Assembly (NCBI GenBank): GCA_034687125.1
Contig: JAQGBZ010000075.1
Coordinates: forward strand, 62,001 to 126,000
DNA length: 64,000 bases
DNA from: Neelides folsomi
Lineage: Eukaryota; Arthropoda; Collembola; Neelipleona; Neelidae
Direction of reading: 5' to 3'
Numbering within the stretch: the stretch's first letter is position 1; the number at the start of each line of letters is the position of its first letter. Shown here one piece after another: positions 22,327 through 34,208 of the stretch. A program made the position numbers and the translations under genes. Below the pieces are notes generated by a model, which was not told the DNA's origin, did no database searches, and saw only the letters and a program-made list of their open reading frames with translations.

Positions 22327-24334
22327 AATGGCCCTTACAAGCGAAATGTATCGGGAGATGAAAAAGGCCTTTGTCAGCGAAGGGAAAAACACCTTAGCTC
22401 TTAATGCTTGTTCTCGGGTTGATCCTTTGGACGTCTGCATTTCGAGATCTGGCATTGAAGATTTGACTCACGTCTTCACCCACAAGGTCACTTAAAAAAT
22501 AAATCATTTTTAGTTTTTAAAGTTTATTGCTAAAAATAACACGAACAAACCAACCAACAAACGATTCCAATGTCAATATTTGGATCTAAATAATCAGTGT
22601 TAATTTTTTTAGGTTGAGCATGAAGGAAAACCAATGACTAATCAAAAGAGTAGCGGTCGCTGTTGGATTTTTGCCCTCTTCAATGCCGTCCGTGTCCCTT
22701 TTATGAAAGCGTACAACATTGATGAATTTGAGTTTTCTCAATCACATCTCTTCTTTTACGATAAGGCAATCTAAATACATATGTACTTTATAATTTTATC
22801 ATTATAAAAATCAATCATAATATTTGTTTTAATCTAAAACGTGGAACTATTTGATTTAGATTGAACGGGCCAATTACTTCTTGAATAACGTTGTGGAGAC
22901 CTACCGACGAGGAGAGAAGGTCGACGGTAGACTTGTGAGTTATCTTTTGCGGGATCCTACTTGTGACGGAGGGCAATGGGACATGTTGGTGAATCTCGTT
23001 CTCAAACACGGCATGATGCCAAAGAAGAACTTTCCCGAGTCATTCAGCTCCGAGTCTTCAATGAGGCTCAATGCCATTCTTAAATCCAAGCTCCGAGAGT
23101 TTTGTCGCGACATCCGAGAACATCTTGACAAGGGTGGCGAAAATCCAGAAGAGTTGATCCGGCAGCAGATGGACGTGGTTTATAGAATTGTTGGCATCTG
23201 CTTAGGAGTGCCAAAGGCTGAGTTCGTATGGGAATATTACGACAAAACCAAAGTCCATCACAAAATCGGTCCAATTACACCGGTCGCCTTTTATGAAGAA
23301 TATGTCAAGCCGCATTTTGATCTTCAAAACAAAGTTTGTCTTGTTCATGACCCAAGACCTTCAAATCAATTTGGTAATTGAAATATAATATATAATTAAG
23401 AATCGTTTACTTTTATTCACTCTAATCATGAAGCATAAAATCACAATAAACATAATACAATAGTTACAAGAGATGGGAATGGAGGGCGATAAAACTGTAA
23501 ATATCAATTTATGGATAAATATTAAAAATAATTTTTAGGGATGGCGTATACCGTTGACTGTTTGGGGAACGTCGTCGGAGGGCAACGAACAATTTACAAC
23601 AATCAGCCCATCGAAGTCCTTCTTAACGCTACTGCTGAGAGCATCAAAATTGGAGAGCCTGTTTGGTTCGGCTGTGAAGTCATGAAGAGATGCGCGATTA
23701 AACATGGATTCCAAGACTTATCAATGTAAATTGTTCACAGTTTATTCGATAATGAATTTAATTTTTCTATTAATATTTTAGCCACGATTACAAGAGTGTC
23801 TTTGGTGAGGAGGTTGTTCTCGGAATGAACAAAGGAGATCGGCTCTTTTACGGTGAATCCTGTATGTCCCACGCAATGGTTTTCACAGCTGCTTCGCTTG
23901 ATGTAAAATTAATACTTAAATTACTATAAACCAATTGGAAAATGTAATTACGAGTAAATAAGTTCAATTAAATGAATTGTATTCTTATAATTTAGGAAAA
24001 TGGTGCTGTGACCAAGTTAAGAGTTGAAAATTCTTGGGGAGATGATCGAGGTGAGCGGGGTTTCCTTCTCATGACTGCTGAATGGTTCAACGAATTCGTG
24101 TTTGAGGTTGTTGTCGACAAGGCTCATCTTTCCCAAGAGGTTCTTGATGTCTTCAACTTGGAACCAGCCGTTCTTCCTGCATGGGATCCTATGGGTAAAT
24201 AATAATAATAATACAAGTAACCAAACTTCTACTTATACCTTTATTCGATAATTTTCAACATTGTTTATTTTAATTGTTATTTAGGTGCACTGGCGTGTAA
24301 GGATTGCACTTCCACGTCTATGAGCGAAATCTGA
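22327..24334 (+). CDS. BLMH: Bleomycin hydrolase, C1B cysteine aminopeptidase
   Basis: The catalytic Cys is in TNQKSSGRCWIFALFNAVR. Other family blocks are EFEFSQSHLFFYDKIERAN, DGGQWDMLVNLV, KIGPITPVAFYEEYVKP, CLVHDPRPSNQFG and RTIYNNQPIEV. The catalytic His is in GESCMSHAMVFT and the Asn in LRVENSWGDD. The near-C-terminal block LPAWDPMGALA is present. Members are hexameric barrel aminopeptidases in the cytosol; in them the C-terminal residues lie in the active site. Here the chain does not end after GALA but runs on CKDCTSTSMSEI before TGA. Start at 22327 (MALTSEMYREMKKAF); an upstream exon would add MGRG-A. There are five or more small introns. Confidence 0.95.
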
Positions 24335-25024
24335 GCAATATGTTATAAAGTGACATGCCCCCACAACATATTTATACTCAATTATAAGATCATAAAATGA
24401 AAATTTCACTATATTGAATAAAGCTTAAAATGCTAATATGGTTTAAAAACCAACGAATGTATATGAGATTTATGTCCATGATGAGATGAATGATGAATTA
24501 CTGGAATTTTTGTATCGTAATTATTTCATTAACATTGCATAAATATTAAACATTCAAACATACTAAATGTTAAATAATTAAATATGTATTTAACATAATA
24601 TATATTTTGCATATTTTATATTATAAAAAAGCAAACTTAGGTATATGAGTCTTGGAATCTTGCTCTTATCTTGGCTTGGATTGGATATATTTTGGCAACT
24701 TCCTAAAAGCTGATATAATGCATCCCTATCCCATCAAATCCAAAAAAAGAATCCGATCTGCATTGTCATCTCTTGTCTTTCGCACGTTTTCTAATTTGAC
24801 AATTGGCGTTGGAGATTTTTGAGAAGTTCCAGGGTTGAAGAAAGTCGTTAAAAACTTAAAGGTATTTAACCAATGTAATCGTGATTTTATTTAAAATTAT
24901 TACTCCTATTAATTTGTATAAGTTACTACTGAAGTTTTCACGGCAACAAAGTCATTCTATAATATCTGATTCATAGTAGAGTTTAAATGAAATTCTAAAT
25001 TATTGGGGGATTTATTCGCAGAAG
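24335..25024. other. Intergenic, A+T-rich, with BLMH poly(A) signal
   Basis: AATAAA at 24417-24422 is the likely BLMH poly(A) signal. The rest is A+T-rich up to the p47 leader. No gene was seen. Confidence 0.5.
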
Positions 25025-26752
25025 ATGAGCGACGAGGGTCATGAGGAGATTGTGAGGAAGTTTAAGGAAATCTCTGGAATTTCAGACGAGGAAAGAATCA
25101 ATTTCTACTTGGCGGCTTCAAACTGGAATCTTGAGGTTTTATTAATTTGATTCTAACAATTAAATAAATATTTAAAATTAACGAAGAATGTTTTCTACAG
25201 AGTGGTCTTGCCAGCTTCTTTGAGACGAATTTGGAAGACGAAGAAGAAGCCGGAGCTGCTGCCGCAGTAGCAGCCGTTTCTGCAGCTGGAGGAGAAGAAC
25301 AACAACGTTTTCCTCATTTGATCTCTTCGTTGTCATCCCGGCCTTTGGATTTCCATCAACCAATTCTTCAACCTCCGCCTTCGCAGTCTCAACCACCACC
25401 AAAGATCAAAAAGGAGGATAAGAAGTTCGCCACGCTGGCATCACTCAAGCACGACGAAGAGTCTGATGAGGACCATGACGATCATGAGGACGATGATCGA
25501 CAAGCATTTTATGCTGGTGGAAGTTCCACGAGTGGACAACAAGTACTGGGACCCCAGCGAGAAAAGAAGCCTGACGAGATTGTCTCTGATGTTTTCAAGA
25601 AGGCCCGTGAGGCTGGAGCTGAAGAAACTCCTGCCCATCCTCCACCAAATAAGAAGAAGGGAGGAACTTTCGGAGGAGCCGGTTTCAAACTGGGAGAGAC
25701 GGCTGGTCCGTCGGAGATCGTTGGAGATCCACGAATGGTTGAAAGATCTGAAGAGGAAGCGAGTGTCGAGGTCGTATTACGTCTTTGGTCTACCGGTTTC
25801 ACAGTTGATTCCAGCCCATTAAGACTTTACACCGATCCGGCTAATCTCCAATTTCTGAATTCCGTCAAACGAGGGTGAGTTTTATTAAAAAAGGTAAATT
25901 GAAAGAAAGTACTTTTTCTGGTGACAATAAAATATAAATTTTTAATTTATAGGGAGATTCCTGCTGAATTGGTTGCAAGTGCAGGTCCAAACGAGGTCAG
26001 TTTGAGTTTAGAAGATCATCGTAGAGAGGAATACGCCCCTCCGAAGGCCCAGAGACAGGTCTTTGGAGGTGCTGGACAGAAACTGGGAAGTCCTGCTCCA
26101 CCGGTCATTGGTTCTGCTGCACCTGAGGATCGATCTATTAACGAAGCTCAGGCTCGAAGTGGAATCACTCTCACTCCTTCAGCACCAACGACAAATGTGC
26201 AGTTGAGACTCGCTGATGGTTCACGTCTGGTTGCCACCTTCAACCATACACATACAATCTCAGATCTACACACATTCATCAATGCGTAAGTTTTAACATG
26301 TTTATTTAACTCTTTAGTTAAGTTAGCATGTTCCTTCCTTATAAAATCAATTTAATAGCTTATCCATTTTCAAGTAAGATGTTAATTGATTCTAATTTAA
26401 TCCACTCTTTGTAAAATCGGAATAGACGTTTTTAAATTTTTGTATGGTGAACACTATTTTTATGAAATTAGTAATTTATTAGATTGTTACGTTAGATAGT
26501 CGATTCTAATTTATCCTTGCTATTACTTTAAAAAATTGAGGTTAAAATTAATGCATTGTTTTTAACTTATCGTTTACATTCATTTAACTTCATTGTTCTA
26601 AATTGTATAATTTAACTTGCAGGGCTCGACCGGAATTTGCTGGAGTCAACTATGTCCTCACGCTGTTCCCGAATAAAGAATTGACAGAGGCAGATGTAAC
26701 CCTCAAAGACGCGAATATCCTCAATTCGGCCCTCATCCAAAAGATGAAGTGA
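25025..26752 (+). CDS. NSFL1C: p97 cofactor p47 (NSFL1 cofactor), UBA-SEP-UBX
   Basis: The UBA-like start MSDEGHEEIVRKFKEISGIS is followed by an Ala-rich and Pro-rich linker. There are two SHP-type p97-binding motifs: GGTFGGAGFKLG and QVFGGAGQKLG. The SEP domain lies between them (VVLRLWSTGFTVDSSPLRLY, FLNSVKRGEIPAEL). The UBX domain is at the C-terminus (NVQLRLADGSRLVATFNHTH, YVLTLFPNKELTEADVTLKD, ILNSALIQKMK). p47 recruits the p97/VCP ATPase to ubiquitinated targets for Golgi and ER membrane fusion. Domain order and length (about 390-400 residues) are normal. The large fourth intron (26,287-26,621) holds nothing recognisable. Confidence 0.96.
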
Positions 26753-26960
26753 AGAAGCTTCTAATCAAATTATTAAATTCCTCTTTCGCACACTTTTTTA
26801 TTCCAATTTCGTTTATTTTCATCACTTCGACAATCTCAATTATCTCAACATTGCACATGAGAGCTTAAAATTAGATTACTTAATAATGTTATATATAAGA
26901 AGTAACAAACGGTTTCATAATGGAAAGGCACATATTTTGAGATGGAGTTCTCGTCTTCAA

Positions 26961-27363
26961 TCACGACTTTGTTTTCCCATCAACTGCAACACCTTTGAAA
27001 ATGCTATTGATCTCATGGTGGTTCTCTTTGACCTTTTTTACATTCACTTCTCCACCTGCCTTCTCTGCTTCGTCGATTTTTTCGCCTGAACCCGGATGAA
27101 CCAAATCATCTTTCAACTTAACTTCGTTTCCGGTTACGATTGGTTGAGGAAGAACGGCTGACGGAGGGGTTCTAGATTTATTTGTACTAAATAGTTAGGG
27201 GTTCATTAAAACCAAATTAAATGAAATAAACCAAAAATTACCCGAAAACTTCTAAGACTTCTAGCACCGTCTTGAGTCTTTCGTATTCGTGTTTGTATAT
27301 AAGAAAACAAACGAAACTAACAATTCCGAGCGAGACAATAAAAAGCTGTTGATACTTCTTCAT
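26961..27363 (-). CDS. Small single-pass membrane protein, unknown
   Basis: Two exons on the minus strand. Exon 1 runs down from ATG at 27361-27363 and encodes MKKYQQLFIVSLGIVSFVCF, one hydrophobic segment, then IYKHEYERLKTVLEVLEVFG. Splicing at a GTAATT donor (about 27,240) to an acceptor at about 27,182 continues in frame as TNKSRTPPSAVLPQPIV. A hydrophilic tail (HPGSGEKIDEAEKAGGEVNV) ends DGKTKS before TGA. Total is about 108 residues. Topology is probably N-in or signal-anchor. It converges on p47, 208 bp away. I do not recognise the family. The join supports a real gene, because both frames end exactly at splice sites. Confidence 0.6.
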
Positions 27364-28847
27364 CTTGGAAATAATGTCATTTAATGAGATATGGACAATT
27401 TCAAGACATTCAGCCCTTCTTTGTATAGGGTTATAAGAAGTTATAACCTTATAACCCCTCGAGATATTTCGCCATTTTTAATTGACAAGAGTTAAGCTTT
27501 GATTCAACAAGGAGCTTTGAGTGTTTAAATGTAAAAAATTAAGTTAAAAGCTAAGATAGTAGGAACTTTAATTTTAATTAATCTTTAAGAACGTGCTATT
27601 AAACCTAATTATTTAAACTTAAATATGCGATTTAAGCCTATAATAATAAAAAGGGAGAAATAAAGTGAAACAGGCGGCAGTCTACGGGAAACTCGTTCAG
27701 CCTATAGCCAACAGCAAAAACCTCATCTCATTTCTCTTTCATCTTCATTTTGGCAAAAAAAGCTACTTGCAATTTTAGGGAGTGTGCGATCTGGCGAATT
27801 TAAATCCAAAAATTTTTGATGTCATTCGATAGACCGATGTTTTTTATGCAGAATTAAATATTTTTTGATTTTTTCAAAGATTCTTTATTGTCTTCAAGTG
27901 TCTATTTTTGAGTTGGGTATCAATAAACCGATTAAGACGACGATGATTTTTTTTCAATCACTGCACAACACAAGCTTGATTGCTCTTTATTCATAAGACT
28001 TTAAAATTATTCGCAACCTCAATTACGATTAGTATTCAAACATTTACTTCCAATGAGCTCTTTTAGCAATTAGATTGCCAAACTCTCCATATTTTAAAAT
28101 CCTCTTCCATTTTACCTTTCATTGAGAATGATAATTTGATAATAGAAATTAAAAAAATTATCGAACGATTCTCAAACTCAACTAGAATCAAATAAACTCT
28201 CCAGTATCCGCCATAATACTTCTAGGGATAAAATCATAAAATATATTTATAATAAAAAGGAATTTTTAATCAGTCGGTTCATTCCTTTCTATTTCATTTT
28301 TTAAATAAAACTTATAAGTTATTGAATATAAAATATAATGTAAAATATTAATTATCTTAAAATCTGTTACAATCCCTTGAAAATCACATAAAATCAATAA
28401 CAATAAATGAGAATAGCATTACTATTAGAATAGTTTTATCATTAAATCCATTGATAAACTGGAAATTGAAATATATTTCTCTTTACACATAAATACATTT
28501 TAAATAAAATATTTTAAAACAATCAATAAATTGGCGTGGTATAATCTTTATCAAAAAGAATTTAAAATGTGCTTTTAGCTTAATTGTTAATAAAAATACT
28601 AGCTCAGTAAAATATCATTTTCCCAGTTAAAAATTTATGTAAAATACACTTATACTTTATCTGTCTGTACAAAAATTCTCTTGGATTGTGGAAAAAAGAA
28701 TTGTGTGATATTATTAAATCCTGTTCTGTGGTAATGATTTTTATAAAATTGCACCATCCCATGTATTATACAAAGCATGATAAAAAGGAGGATTTTAACC
28801 TTATTAAAATTCCTATCCAAATTCTTATAAATACTCGTAAAAATTTT
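27364..28847. other. Long intergenic A+T-rich stretch
   Basis: Nearly 1.5 kb with no convincing exon on either strand; very A+T-rich from 28,100 on. The left end is the presumed promoter of the small membrane protein gene. A 101-codon plus-strand frame at the right end is antisense to DBNL and rejected. Confidence 0.5.
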
Positions 28848-31117
28848 TCAGTTGATGAGTTCAACATAGTTTGCTGGAAAAAGACCGTAAGTTCCACTCG
28901 GTCCCATTCCTTCCCACCACCCTTCATCGATCTGCTCAATGTTCGTAATGAGATCGCCCGGATCAAAAGAAATCTCCGAATCATCCGCTAATAAAAAATA
29001 CAAAAGTTTAATTGAAATCATTTAACAATTAAAAATATTAGAATGAATTTCTAATAAATAAAATTTTACCAGCTTGATAGTCATAAAGAGCCCGAGCACA
29101 AGTGCCCATATCTTCTTTCATTTCTGTCCCACGTCCATTCCCATTCGTTTCTCCCTTCACAACCACTTCTCCCGACAAGACCGATGTGTCTTCGAGAATT
29201 TCTTCTTTTTCCTCGTCTTCTACTTCCATTTTGATTTCTCTTTGTTCACTATGCTTCCCATTTCTATCTCCATTATTCAACTCTTCTTCCACGGCGAATT
29301 TTTTCTCTTCTTTCACTTCCCATTTTTCCTCCCATTTCTCGTTCTCAAAGTTGTCGTGAGCATCGACCTCATCTGGGATTTTAGTCGGAGATGGAATTTT
29401 AGCCGGAGATGGGATTTTAGCTGGAGAGGGCATTTTAGCCGGAGTTGGGATTTTAGCCGGTTCGCTGATTGGTTCAACTTTTTCTACATTATTAACCTTC
29501 ATTTCCCTCTGAGCGGATTTGATTTCCTCTGCAGGATTCTTCTTCAATTCTGTTCGGCTTGCATTGGAAACAACTCCGGACTCAAACATGGCTCTCCTTT
29601 TGGTCACACTCAAAGAAGCCGCGACTTCTTCAGCATCTCCGCCATTGGAAATGTTTTCTTCCTTCTGACGAATTACTTCTTGTTGGACTGCTGGGGGTGT
29701 TGAGACCTTTGTTAAGCTTTTATTATTCATGCTGTGATTCAAAGGACTTTTCCCATTATTCATAGGAGAGGATCGTGGGGATGAAAATGAATTATTGGGT
29801 TTCGGCGGAGTTCCGCCATTATCGAAACTCTTGATCCGCTGTTTGACCAAATTGGAATTTGAGTCGTTTTTTAATGGAGTTGAAGCTTTGACTGCATCGG
29901 CTGTTGCAGCAGCGACCGCATGAGGAGAATCCCCGTTCACTTTATTCTTCTTTTCTTCGGGTGGAGCAAGTGGAGCTTCCTCGTTGGAAAAATAGTCTTG
30001 GCTCTCACGCCGAAGGAGCTGAACTTCATTTTGAGAAAATTTCCTCTGCTTGTTTTGCTCTTCTCTTCGACGACGTTCTTCCTCTTGTTCTTCCTTTTTC
30101 CAAAACTCATCTTTTGCCTTGGAATTAATTTCTTCTTGAGGATTCACACGTTTGTATGAAGTGCCCTATATAATAAATCAAACCAGATTGTTAATAACTT
30201 TCAATTATTAGCAATTTTAATAAGAAAATTCATTAAATTTAAATGCATTTAAATGCAAATTAATGTAACTCGTATGATACAATATTTTTGTAATATTGTA
30301 ATAATTTAGCATTGTATGTATTTAAATGTATTATTACAATTGGTCCGATTTTCCCTTGAGCTTCAATGTCAGAGGTCATAGAGGATTGTTTGATTCCATC
30401 TCCAGCTGTGGCTCTGGCGACTATTGAGAGGATGAGATCAGGGTCAACATCTTCCTCAGTCCGAGCATTGATGGTGACATGGATGCCTTTGAAGAAACTT
30501 TTGATGTCGTTCAGATGATTGGCGCAGGTTCCTTTACGTGAAAGCGGAGCTCCTTCTCCTTGCTAATTTTATCAAGTAAACAAATTAGCACAATGCACAC
30601 TTGACCTCAAAATAGTCAATATTTAAAAAGTTCGAGCTTTTACTTACCCAATTGACAAGAATTGTTTTCTCAGCGTTCTTTTCGGGAACTCTCACTCTAC
30701 AGAGCCCATACATGATCTTTCCACTATTAAACTCATCAATGAGCTCTTCGAGTCCTCCTTCTGTCAAACATTGTAAAAATAATTCGATTAGTATTCAGAT
30801 CTGAATACAAATAATATAGGTAATTAATAACAAACAAGTAATGTAAACGAGGTATTATTTCAATTCTCACGACCGAAAGTAAATAATTAAAAGATAAAGA
30901 TCCTTACTTCCTTTTCCTGTCAAGTTGAGGTCAAAGGAATGTCCATCGTAGCTGAATAGAGCCCTGTTATTAAAATTAATTACAGGACCATTCTTTATAA
31001 AAAAACTTTTTTAATTAAGTAAGTGTGTATTTACCAATTAGTTGGGTTCTTTTCTTCCATGACTTCCCTCCAAGCTCCAACGACTGCATCTCGGTGTTTA
31101 TCCAAATTGAGACTCAT
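28848..31117 (-). CDS. DBNL: Drebrin-like actin-binding protein (DBNL/Abp1)
   Basis: The ADF-H domain is spread over exons from 31117 down: [96 protein letters not shown] charged coiled coil with [20 protein letters not shown] follows. A long Ser/Pro/Glu-rich region in one exon (30147-29069) contains a PSPAKI repeat. The SH3 domain is split: [10 protein letters not shown] at the end of that exon and [40 protein letters not shown] in the last exon ending at 28848. Abp1 links actin filaments to endocytosis through its SH3. All domains are in the expected order. The frame is open upstream of the ATG to a splice acceptor at about 31,152, so an alternative longer start is possible. Confidence 0.95.
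29375..29464 (-). repeat. Five 18-bp tandem repeats in DBNL coding sequence
   Basis: Units begin at 29375, 29393, 29411, 29429 and 29447 and are nearly identical. On the minus strand they encode a six-residue repeat of the form P(S/T)P(A/T)K(I/M). Confidence 0.9.
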
Positions 31118-31585
31118 TTTACCTCCAACGAACTTCACTCCTCTCAATTCCTAAATTAAGCAAATTAATTAGATATTCATCCCCAAATCCAGCTGTGACG
31201 CACATGAGTCTGCGAAAATCTCAAAAAATTCATCTATACAATTCACAACTATCAATGAGCTCAAGTTCGCAAATCAGTCAATGACAAAGTACGTCCCTGG
31301 AATCTAATGAATGGATTTAGATTAAACTCACCGAGAGTTGAATGAATACCGATAGGTATTTGTAATAATTTAATTGTATTGGAAGTATTGGATATTTAAA
31401 TAAAGGTAACGAGATACAAAGTGTTTGTATTTGAGAGACATTAAAAGAGTGAGGGCAGAAGTTTGCGATTGTGAGTGTTGGGTTGAACTGGCGGTGGAAG
31501 AGCGAAGGCCTTTTGGGTGAATCTCTCATGTGTGGAATGAGGAGATTTTTAATAATATTCGACCTACTCCGTCCCTCACCATCAT

Positions 31586-31853
31586 TCAATTATACAAGAT
31601 GATGATGGGGTTAGGGAAGAGAATTAAAGGACCATGATGTCCATTGTCATTGGTGTGAATTGTAATGGGAGCCATGTGGGCTCCTCCGATCAAATCCCTC
31701 TTTGTCATTCCAGGCCCGTTAAGGGAGATTCGCTTCGCCATTGCGGCATTGAACCCGTAAGGATCCTCACCACCTTCCCCATGTGGGGACGGACCACTAC
31801 TCACAAAGCCGCCAGGTGTTGAAGCATATTCTGACAACATTTGTCATGACCAT
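31586..31853 (-). CDS. Possible orphan exon, unassigned
   Basis: An open frame follows a good acceptor (TTGTCAG at about 31,841) and reads EYASTPGGFVSSGPSPHGEG, then DPYGFNAAMAKRISLN, GPGMTKRDLIGGAHMAPITI. It has low-complexity Gly/Ser/His composition at the start but balanced codons later. The frame closes with TGA near 31,586. A GTGAGG donor lies just after the stop. I could not join it in frame to an exon on either side, and I do not recognise the product. It could be a last exon, an upstream exon of DBNL or a chance frame. Confidence 0.3.
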
Positions 31854-34208
31854 GCATTGAAACAATGAAATTTATTTTTAGGCTACTCCAGAATTACTGA
31901 TTGTGAATGAGCAAGAATTGTAAAATTAATCCGTATAATTAAATTCCTCTTTAGAATTTAAATAATTCTGAATGACTAAGATAATGTAATAAGACATAAT
32001 ACATAAAGTGTAAAACATTCTGCATGAAATTGCATAATTTTTTCATTTTGGTTTTTAAAACTACTCTTGGTGCTAATTTTAATATGTTAATGTATCGGAG
32101 TTTATCGGAGTTTACTCTTGGTATTTGTGTTATGCGGTATAAGGTTCAAAGTATTTTTTGCTATATGGGTTGAGGAGTCGGTTAGCGGCTAAATAATACT
32201 TGGCATAATTAATTAATGAACCGACTAATGTGAAACCTCACGGCACATCTATAAAAACGTCAATATTCCTAGGAAAACCCAACGAGCTTCGAGAACAAGA
32301 AATAAATGTATGATGATCCATTCGGCCTTGTTGTTTTAAAACAAGGTGTGAAATGAACCTTGGATGAGCAATTCCTATGAGTAGATAGATGTTGCTTAAA
32401 TTAATAATGATATTTAATTACTTGAACTAATTTATCACACATTCTCTGTTTAATTCAACACAATTAGGTTTTCTCGATATTTTACAGTTAGCTATAGAGA
32501 AATCGTGCTAATGCTTTATCTAAGTTAAATGGGTTGAATTTCTTTAATTTTACAACCATAGTTAAATATTTTATGTGTAATATTTGCACAATTTGCAAAG
32601 AGATATATCCGATAATAACAATTAATAAGAGAAATTGATAGGTTTGATCGAGATATTTAAATAACTAATCCAATTCATACCTTTTGACCGAAGAATCCCC
32701 ATTTACGAGCTAATAACTGATCCTTCATATTGAAATCTTTTGACCTTAGTCAGCCTGAGACGATTTCCGCACAATAATTCGTCAAATTGTCTTTACAAGA
32801 CAAACCTCCGAAACGAGCCAAACTCGTTCGTCCCAATCCCAATGTGCTAATGTTGGTCAGAACTCGAGTTTATAAAAATGATCTCAGAGGCACTTACAAT
32901 AGGAGAAAATCCGGTTATTCTCGGGAGGATCGCCGATCCACGTCCAACTTGTCCTCTTGTCCCTTGGAAATAATCCCAGCCGCTCTTCTCCACTAAATCG
33001 GCTCAGGATGTCAAGTGTCTTGCAAATATTATGATACCAATTGATGGGAAAGTTTGACGGAAAGACGCCGGATGACAACTAGGGATGAAAGGCCGTTGAA
33101 GAGTTTCCAATATTTGCGGAGAGTCAAAATATTGAAAGGACGTTGATGTGACAGAAAGTTGTGCCAAATGGAGAAATGACGAAGAACTGACGAAGGTTTT
33201 GACAGTGTGGTCCTTCCGCTCTGTAGTGTCCGTAGGAAGTGAATTGGAAGTGGAGCTGTGGAGGGGAGGGAAGTCCAATTGCACAACGCCCTTTCTATCC
33301 TACCACCATCCACCACACCGACAGCGACATTATACGATCTTATACCAGCGAGACACAATGTTGAGAACCACTGTAGTGGAGTTATATTAGAGATCATATT
33401 ATTATGGGAGAGATACAAAATAGATGGGAATAGGAATCGACCTCCCACCCGCTCCCTAAGCTCCGATCTTCCACTGTGCAATATATTTCATCTTCAATAC
33501 ATATAAGTATATGATCATTGATCATATATCTCAATTGTCTCTCCTCTATGTATATTTATAAGATGTGGTGAATATTTAATTCTCTTTCTCTATCTGTATT
33601 TTGTGGAATTGAGATTCGCATATTTACTCTTTTTATTTACATGTGTCGAGTTGGGGAATTGAGTTAGGTAAACATACAAATTGTATTTTTACCATTACTG
33701 CCATTACTTACACCTAAATAAACGGCGTTCTTTCATGTCATCATGTTGATTTAATGCTATTTATATGCAGCATTGAGGCTAACCAATGTTGTTTTATTAG
33801 GGAATCATAAAATGATTAAACTCCATGAGAGCTCTTTTCTTTGCTATGCGTTTGTTGTGTGCATTTTTATGCTATTGGCGTTTAACCAAATTGATGGTGT
33901 AATGATCTATCAAATGTTGGAGCTTGTATGGTGTATAGAATGTATACTAGGTATAAGTAAGTATATTACATTTTTTCTTGTGTTGTCTGTATAGTATAAC
34001 AGTTCATTTCTTGTAAACTGTGAAGTTCAAATTACAGATACATTAAAAAGAATTTATGAATTAACACGATTTAATATATTTAAATATTTTTATTGTCTTT
34101 TGTTTACAAAATATTTTTATTCATAGAATTTTGTACGAATAATTTGCTTGTGTAGGTAATATAAAAGATCTTGTATATAATTGTCTGAATAATAGTAGGT
34201 AGGTAGTG
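31854..34208. other. Large unassigned intergenic stretch
   Basis: Positions 32,700-33,500 have higher G+C and several overlapping open frames on both strands with possible splice signals (for example a TTTAG acceptor near 33,000 and GTAAGT donor near 32,900 on minus). None resembles a known family. The rest is A+T-rich. It may hold promoter, 5' UTR exons or a non-coding transcript. Confidence 0.4.

Noticed and set aside
28686-28991. 101-codon plus-strand frame
   Set aside because: Overlaps the DBNL last (SH3) exon in antisense; no independent support.
29074-29703. 209-codon plus-strand frame
   Set aside because: It is antisense to the DBNL linker exon; Phe/Ser-rich as expected from the complement of Glu/Lys codons.
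33029-33481. 150-codon minus-strand frame and overlapping plus-strand frames
   Set aside because: Three frames are open at once in a G+C-richer patch; none has a recognisable domain. Left as part of the unassigned stretch.
33773-33994. 73-codon hydrophobic plus-strand frame
   Set aside because: A+T-rich sequence gives hydrophobic codons by chance; no splice sites or family.
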